From assembly GCA_004194705.1 (NCBI GenBank), contig SADC01000150.1:1-64000 (forward strand): a DNA stretch of 64,000 nt, given 5' to 3'. Positions 57,825 through 64,000 of the stretch are shown one piece after another (position 1 is the first letter of the stretch; each line of letters starts with the position of its first letter). This DNA comes from Ditylenchus dipsaci. Its lineage: Eukaryota > Nematoda > Chromadorea > Rhabditida > Anguinidae. A program made the translations under genes and the position numbers. A model generated the notes under the pieces. It saw nothing but the letters and a program-made list of their open reading frames with translations, had not been told where the DNA came from and did not search any database.

Positions 57825-58536
57825 ACCAACATAAGAAAGATACGTAACTTTTTAAGCAAAAGTCTATGTCAGAGTTATTTGAAAAACCAAAAATAATAAT
57901 TCGAAATCTAAAAAGAAAAGTTAAGGAAAAAACTTTAAAATGACAAAAATTGATCTTCTTAATTTCAATGCTGAACATGTAACTAGCTACTAAACAAAAC
58001 AAAAAGCCAACATAGCATTTTCGTTTGAACAAACAGAAGACATCACTAGCAATAAACTACACCAAAATCACTGCCACGAATAAAGTATATTGTCTGAACC
58101 GAATAAAAATTACCGAAAAAGTGCTTTCTCGCAAATTAATCGAAGCATGTGGACTTGTTCTTACGTACTAAATTGAATTCAATTCTTCCAAAAGGGGAGG
58201 GGCATGAAGCCAAAAAGGGGGGAAACGCAGGAGCTCTTCTTCAAAAACAACAAGTGGTGCCCCTCCCTTCATATATTCATCATTGCCTCACCCCCAAATG
58301 ACTATTACTTTGAAATTGGACTCAATCGAATAATGGTGGCTGGCCTGGACTCAAACAGCAAATACACACCTCCTTGACATAGCCAGAAAAGAAAAGCACA
58401 AAAAGATGTCCCAGATGCTTTGTATCTTCCCAAAATAAATAAAAGGAAATGTTACATTTTTGTTGTTGAAAGTTTAATTTTTCTTTAGCCTGGACATTTT
58501 TTCAGATAATTAGGCGTTTATCGTTTCGGGGCGTAA
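57825..58536. other. Unassigned noncoding DNA
   Basis: Nothing recognised; scattered short ORFs only. Confidence 0.4.
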
Positions 58537-58818
58537 TCGTTTTGCCAATAAAACTTTTGCCAATGAGATCACATCGCCAATGGCATGTTTTTGCTGATAG
58601 CTTCTTCTCAAATATTGTTATTTTTGTCAGGCAAATTACCACTCATTTTGGTAGCCAGTGAGCTGAGCTGCAGAATCAGTCGTAATTTGCCTGACAAGGA
58701 AATAACAATACTTGAGAAAAAAGCTATTGACGAAAACATACCATTGGCGAAATGATCTCATTTGCAAAAAGATGACATTGGCCAAAAGATCTCATTGGAA
58801 AAACGATTACGCCCCATT
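58537..58818. mobile_element. Foldback MITE, motif TTGCCAATGAGATCA
   Basis: GGGGCGTAATCGTTTTGCCA and AAAACGATTACGCCCC are inverted, and the arms continue through CTTCTCAAATATTGTTATT to TTTGTCAGGCAAATTAC near 58640 and 58685. Confidence 0.75.
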
Positions 58819-58819
58819 T

Positions 58820-59393
58820 GTGCTACTTCAAGCCCTGAGCATAAACCTAAGCCTAAGCGTGAATTATTGAGTGGGGTATATTCCAGTAGCGCCAAAATTT
58901 CTGTGTCGTCTTTTGGTGCGCTTGTAAAAAAATCCGGAGTGAATAAATAGACATGAAACACGATAAAATCAAAGACTAGAGTCCACTTTAACAATTTGGT
59001 TTTATTAGGCTTCAGTTTTAATAGCACTGCGAGCTTCGACAATTATCCAAGCGTAAGCAAGCAGACTTAACTGCTACTCTAAAGTTCAATTTCATGAAAA
59101 AAATATAATAGCAAATCCGAAGGCCAATACTAAAAATAAAAATGCACAGTATTTATTATTTTACCAAAAGCTTGAAATTGGTTGCTGAAAATCTTGAATT
59201 CCGCTGTCGTAATTTTGATTTTCAAATTGCAAACTCCCGGCAGAATATGGATAGGGTAATGTTAAATTCTGTCCGCTAATTGCTGAAAAATGTCAGTTAA
59301 TTTTCTATTTTCATTTTTCTTAAAATTTTTACTAATTTAAAATCATAGTGTAGCCCAGGATCTCACTTTTCTGACGAGTAATCAAACTGCATT
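58820..59393. other. Unassigned noncoding DNA
   Basis: Contains a half copy of the GTGTAGCCCAGGATCTCA family at 59350-59390. Confidence 0.4.
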
Positions 59394-59395
59394 TA

Positions 59396-60198
59396 CCGTA
59401 TTTCCTCTAATAAGCGCCCCTGCTCCATTAAGCGCCCCCGCTCTAATAAGAGCCCTCCCTGGAGGGGGTTTGAAAAATAAGCGCCCCTGCTCTAATAAGC
59501 GCCCCCCCCCCCCTCTCAAGGCTATTTTGCTTAGTTTGTATTTCTGTTTTTGGGAAACTTGTTTTTTAGTAACAAAATTCAAGTTCGTACTCAATTTGTT
59601 TCTTTTACTAACGAAAACTTTCTTTTCCCAGATTGTCGGATCACTATCAGCCATAATGGAAGCGAGGACGACCAAATGCACTGCTTCAAGGATTCCGGAG
59701 GGATTCCATGATCTTTTGAATGCGCGAGATGAGATTCGACAGACGAGAAATGATGCTGAAGAAATAGACGCAGACCAAGACGATGAAAATGTTTATCTGA
59801 GCAATAAATCTCTTCACTTCGACGAATCTTTTGAAGTTGATTTGAATGATGAAATGTATGCGCTCAACCCTCAGTTTCACGATTTTTGAATGATCGAAAG
59901 TTGTAAACCCAGCATTTTTTCTTTGTTTGTAAACTCAGCATTTTTTGTTCAGTATGTTCTGTTGCCTTTCATCATAAATAATGCGTTTTGAATTTGAGCA
60001 GTTGTGAAAAAAAAATTCTGGAAATCAATGTCTATAACTATAATTCTCAAGGTTTGGGTTAAACAAGGTTGGTGGCCTCGGCGCCTACAGGTTGAAAAAT
60101 AAGCGCCCTGCTCCATTAAGCGCCCCGCTCTAATAAGCGCCCCCCTAGACGGAGGGTTGGAAAATAAGCGCCCCGGGGCGCTTATTAGAGAAATACGG
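59396..60198 (+). mobile_element. TACCGTATTTCC family element, motif TAATAAGCGCCCC
   Basis: CCGTATTTCCTCTAATAAGC and GCTTATTAGAGAAATACGG inverted, TA flanks; six or more copies of CTAATAAGCGCCCC at the ends (59400-59515 and 60095-60190). It holds a coding remnant. Confidence 0.82.
59631..59889 (+). CDS. Acidic C-terminal exon inside the 59396 element
   Basis: After TTTTCCCAG the frame reads IVGSLSAIMEARTTKCTASR, RDEIRQTRNDAEEIDADQDD, then FEVDLNDEMYALNPQFHDF-stop (59889). A short acidic tail encoded in the last exon is common in pogo/CENP-B-like transposases, which would suit the TA duplication, but no catalytic domain is present, so the assignment is inference. Confidence 0.4.
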
Positions 60199-60248
60199 TA
60201 ATGATTTCATAAGTGAATATATTTGGGGGTTTGAAAAAATATGCGTTA

Positions 60249-61034
60249 CAGTCAACCCCCGCTATAGTAACACCCCTCGGGACCGGCCTGGGTGTCACTA
60301 AAGCGAGGGTGTCACTATAGCGGGGTATCACTGTAGCGAGGGTTTTCAAAAAAATTCTTGAAAAGTGTCACTATATCGAGGGTTTCGCAAATGGTGATAC
60401 AGTCACCTGTTGATTTTATGTATAAACCAAAAGCTCATACCGTCTAGGGTCTGAAACCTTTTAACCTAATTTTTAAAGTCTTTCGACAGCTCTGATGCGT
60501 CAGTATGATCTAAAACCTATAGATTTTGCTGGTCAAAGGTTGGTCAAGGAAACACCATGAATTCGCCATTCAGACTCCCGATTCGGGAATTAACGTACAC
60601 ATTTCTCAGGCTCTAAATTAAGGGTTGCGGACATAAATAGCAAAACAATAGTGTTTCCTGAGAGAAAACCGAAATTAATAAATTTGATTAAACCAGGCGT
60701 GTGAATAATGCCAGAAACTGCCCTACAATTGCAAAAATCAATCACAACTGTATGACAGTTTTGAACTGTACTACAGTTGTTCGGCATTATATACATCATT
60801 GGTTGAATATTGGCAACAAAACAAATAAAAAACCACGTAATTAATATTGAAAAATTTACGGAGGGCTTAAAACTCGTCTTTAAACTTTTTTTTGACTTAA
60901 ATTTGCAACTTTAATCAACAAAACTTCACATATGTCACTATATCGAGGGTATTTTAATTTGTTGGGAGCTGCTCTGGGTGTCACTATAGCGAGGGTGTTC
61001 CTATAGCGAAGTGTCACTGTAGCGGGGTTAACTG
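60249..61034. mobile_element. pogo-like element, motif GTCACTATAGCGAGGGT
   Basis: CAGTCAACCCCCGCTATAGT at the left and TAGCGGGGTTAACTG at the right, TA flanks. Units of GTGTCACTATAGCGAGGG at both ends and GGGACCGGCCTGGG near the left. The interior is not coding. Confidence 0.8.
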
Positions 61035-61144
61035 TATTCAGATCAACCCCTGAATCTGTACATTTCGAAAAACCAATAGAGTTTGATAAGTCGTTTGAAA
61101 GATAAAATCCTAAGATCCTGAAATGGTAAAAGTTTTAAGGTAAT

Positions 61145-61560
61145 TTTAATTTGCCCCCTAATTCGCTGAAAAATGCCCTAATCAGAAGTTGAAAGTTTTT
61201 TTCTTAACTTTTACGTTTATTTTTTTAACAAATTTTTCACTTTTATGTTGCACAAGATCTCAGCTTTCTATCGAGCTATCAAACTCTACTGAATCATTTA
61301 GATAATGTAGAAATTCAGGGGTTTGAAAAAACGCGAGAAAAACAAACGTTACTTCATTCTAACCCCTAAATCTGTACATTTCCGTGATTATTTATTAAAG
61401 TTTGATAGTTCGTCAGAAAGCTGAGATCCTGGGCTACACGATAATGAAAAAATTGAAAAATAAACGTAAAGTTAAGAAAAAAACTTTCAATTTCTGATTA
61501 GGGGCATTTTTCAGCGAATTAGGGGGCATTTTTCAGTAATTAGGGGCAAAATTAAATACC
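61145..61560. mobile_element. Large palindrome of the GTAGCCCAGGATCTCAGC family
   Basis: Arms of about 195 bp: ATGCCCTAATCAGAAGTTGA, AACTTTTACGTTTATTTTT, AAGATCTCAGCTTTCTATCG, with the reverse complement at 61380-61555 (GAAAGCTGAGATCCTGGGCT). The gggcatttttcagcgaatta word is repeated at the right end. Confidence 0.72.
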
Positions 61561-61564
61561 ACCC

Positions 61565-62305
61565 AAAGCTTTCAAAAATTAAAGCAAAAATTTAGGTGAA
61601 AAATTCCAATAGAAAATGAAGGCATTTTAAAGAAATTATTGGGCATTTTTCAGAATTTATCACATTATTTGGTGTGGAAGCAAAATTGAGTACTTTAGTA
61701 ACACAGTCAAACATTTTGGCGGCAGATTAAAATATTAGCCAAAAAAACTGGAGTCTTTGTGTTGTGTCACGCACTCATAAGTAAATTAGCAGCAGTTGAC
61801 GAGTCAATGAAAAGGGCCATTACGTGTACTCGCTTGTTGTTTTCCAGCTTGTTTTGTTGGCCTAAGCCAGCCACTACTAATTCAGCCAATTGAGAGAACC
61901 GTTTATTGGGACTGATAAAACTATTAGCTGGAATTGAGTATATGAGCAGCTCACTACCAATTTATGAAGTTTATTTGTGGCCGATTGTGCCAAATAAGAT
62001 TATTTGGCTAGGCAACTTAATCTTATTTGCTTGTGTGTAAGCAAAACTTTAGATACTTGAGCTGGAGTATAAAGCAATTGGGGCTAGATATGGCAGCAAT
62101 GTTGATTAGTTTTGCAACAGCACCACATAAAAACAATACTTGCAATACTTCTGCTGCTGCAGCAAAACAACCAGAAAGCCGAGTAAATGAGTTTCCCTTC
62201 CAGTTTTCGTTCAAGAAATTAATATAAAAGTGCAATTGCAAGTTTTTTCTGGGGTTTTTAATCGAACGAGAAGATGGAAATAAATTTTTATTCTGGACCG
62301 GTAGC
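61565..62305. other. Unassigned noncoding DNA
   Basis: No conserved coding seen; ORFs here lack recognisable motifs. Confidence 0.4.
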
Positions 62306-62485
62306 AATAATCAAAATATCCACGGATAAATCCGCGGATAAAAAAATATCCGTAGCAATAATGAAAATATCCGCGGATAAAAATCTGTGGATACGGATTT
62401 TTATCCGCGGATTTTATCCGTAGCAATAATAAAAATATCCGCGGATTTTATCCTTATCCGCGGATTTTATCCTTAGCCTGGTCGG
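62306..62485. repeat. ATCCGCGGATAAAA repeat block
   Basis: AAAATATCCGCGGATAAAA and complement alternate with CCGTAGCAATAAT. Possibly a compact element without a centre; edges not defined. Confidence 0.55.
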
Positions 62486-62887
62486 AGGGTGGATAACAAG
62501 TGAAGCTAAATTTCACCTACACATTTTTAAGGGTTAAATTTTACTTTTTAAGCATTATTAACCTTGAAATGTTTCATTGCACAAATAAATAAGCCAATTA
62601 TACATGTTTTTCAACTATACACATTTCTTTTAATAATATAATAACAATGAAAAGTAAAATAAAGCTGCGAGTTCAAACAACTAAGCAAAGTAGTTTTGCA
62701 CAATTTAATTCTGTAGCTTACCACTAATGCATATGTATCGGTAGGCTCTCGACATTCTGCTGTCGTCATATAAAGTGTTCTTCTGGCCAAGGCTGGTTGT
62801 TTTGATCAACTTGCCATGTTCTGTGATCGGTATTATAATTCAGGCACGTGCTCGTAAATAGGCCCCATGCGGAATTGGATATTTTTA

Positions 62888-63027
62888 ACGCGACCCTTGA
62901 AACGCGACCCTTCAATTCCCAGCAAAAGGAATTCAGTCAAATTTACCTTCGATATAACGCGACCCTTGATATAACGCGGACCTTTTTACGGTCCCGAGGG
63001 GTCGTGTTATATCGAGACTCAACTGTG
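62888..63027. mobile_element. Truncated pogo-like MITE, motif GATATAACGCGACCC
   Basis: Three CGATATAACGCGACCCTT-type units and a right end GTTATATCGAGACTCAACTG. The left terminus is worn (AACGCGACCCTTGAAACGCG at 62888). Confidence 0.65.
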
Positions 63028-63139
63028 CTGCAAGTACTTTCGCGGAACTGACACTACTCAAGGCATCAGCAACACATTTTACATGAATCGATCCAAAAAC
63101 ATCACACTCCAATAAATATCGGGCTGCTCAATAATTTCG

Positions 63140-63345
63140 GTTACTTTGAACTTTTTGGCCGAATTTTCAAATTCTGATGTTTAAGACTCACACTTATTTC
63201 GATCTGATCTTAACAGATTCGGATTCAGGAAGAGATTTTGTTATTAGGGGTGACTGTCTGAAAACTTTCGTCCAAAAAATGGACGATTTTTTGATAAAAA
63301 TTTGTAAAAAAATTCAGAAAGTGCCGCTAATCTATATTTTACCCA
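63140..63345. repeat. Family A, copy 3 (partial)
   Basis: ACTTATTTCGATCTGATC, ACAGATTCGGATTCAGGAAG and CTGAAAACTTTCG line up with 780-1000 and with 22190-22330. Confidence 0.55.
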
Positions 63346-63650
63346 TCTAGGTATCCTTTCAGGTTGGTTTTTCTCGTTTTTACTTTTACGTAGAAAAGTA
63401 TCACAGAACAAATTTTCTATCGTTTTGAGCATATAAAAATCAATTAGAAGACGTTCAAACACTATTCTCAAATCAGTGAAAAATCCGGTCCCCCCCCCTT
63501 CCAATAAGTGCCAAAATAAATATTCCACAAAACAAATGAGCCACAGAAAAAAAAATAATCTACAAAAAAATCGCCGCAGAAATAAAAAATTTTTGCCACA
63601 AAATAGTAAATTAGCTACAGAAAAATTGATTAAATTCAAAGAAAAATAAT

Positions 63651-64000
63651 ACAGTCAACCCTCGATTTAACGACACCCCGATTTAACGACAGGCCGGAGT
63701 GTATTATCCTTCAACCTCTCAAAAATGGGTTTTGACCATTTATTCATGTGTTTTAGCACTTGAAACGTGTATAAAACATGTTTTTAGGTGGCGAAAGACC
63801 ATTTTCAGAATTTTTTTTCGAAACTTTTGACTTTTTGCCTTGGGGGGCCAAGGTAAACCACTTAGATAAGGTACCTGGATACCGTTTTTATTCATTGGAT
63901 ACCGTTTTCATTTATGCACGTGATAAACCCCCCCCCCCGTCAGATTTTTTCCTTATCGGTGCCCCCCCGTCAGATTTTTCCGAAAACGGTGTAGGCAAAA
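63651..64000. mobile_element. Start of a pogo-like element, cut by the window edge
   Basis: CAGTCAACCCTCGATTTAAC then GACACCCCGATTTAACGACA with a TA before it at 63649. 63925-64000 carries C-runs with GTCAGATTTTT as in the 33516 family, so another element follows or is inserted. Confidence 0.55.

Overview
The window is nuclear DNA from an animal, almost certainly an invertebrate. It holds interrupted genes with GT-AG introns, three of them clear metazoan orthologues (AP-3 sigma, TRAPPC10, trehalase), plus a mariner of the animal type and remnants of Mutator-like (MULE), hAT, PIF/Harbinger and Helitron elements. Nothing bacterial or viral was seen. Many introns cluster tightly at 45-55 bp, and the others are long only because transposons sit in them. 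I cannot name the species.

Layout. 1-600: two exons of an unrecognised gene. 600-5040: nested transposons. 5220-6017 (minus): AP-3 complex sigma subunit. 7896-20082 (plus): TRAPPC10, a TRAPPII subunit of about 23 exons, arranged head to head with AP3S; its long introns carry a MITE (short non-autonomous element) foldback, a 424-bp palindrome and several nested elements. 20216-31080: mobile DNA, namely a mariner, two hAT elements, a Mutator-type MITE, a Helitron helicase relic and a Harbinger carrying a MULE. 31757-32854 (plus): unrecognised coiled-coil gene. 33516-38113: hAT elements, one of them a three-layer nest. 39460-41941 (minus): trehalase. 42100-43400: MITEs. 44345-45353 (plus): small unrecognised gene. 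45400-64000: gene-poor, dominated by MITEs, with one MULE that retains a SWIM-type C-terminus (51829-54826).

Two themes stand out. First, most transposons here have inverted ends built from many tandem copies of a short motif that is private to that element and matches at both ends, while elements of the same superfamily carry entirely different motifs. I could read target-site duplications for many: 8 bp for hAT, 9-10 bp for MULE-type, TA for pogo/mariner-type, TAA for Harbinger. Second, every conserved gene is broken by isolated single-base deletions while the protein around the break stays highly conserved. That looks like residual long-read assembly error rather than pseudogenisation.

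Functionally, AP3S and TRAPPC10 both act in membrane traffic (AP-3 lysosome-related sorting; TRAPPII at the late Golgi), and trehalase hydrolyses trehalose. Their proximity is not evidence of co-regulation.
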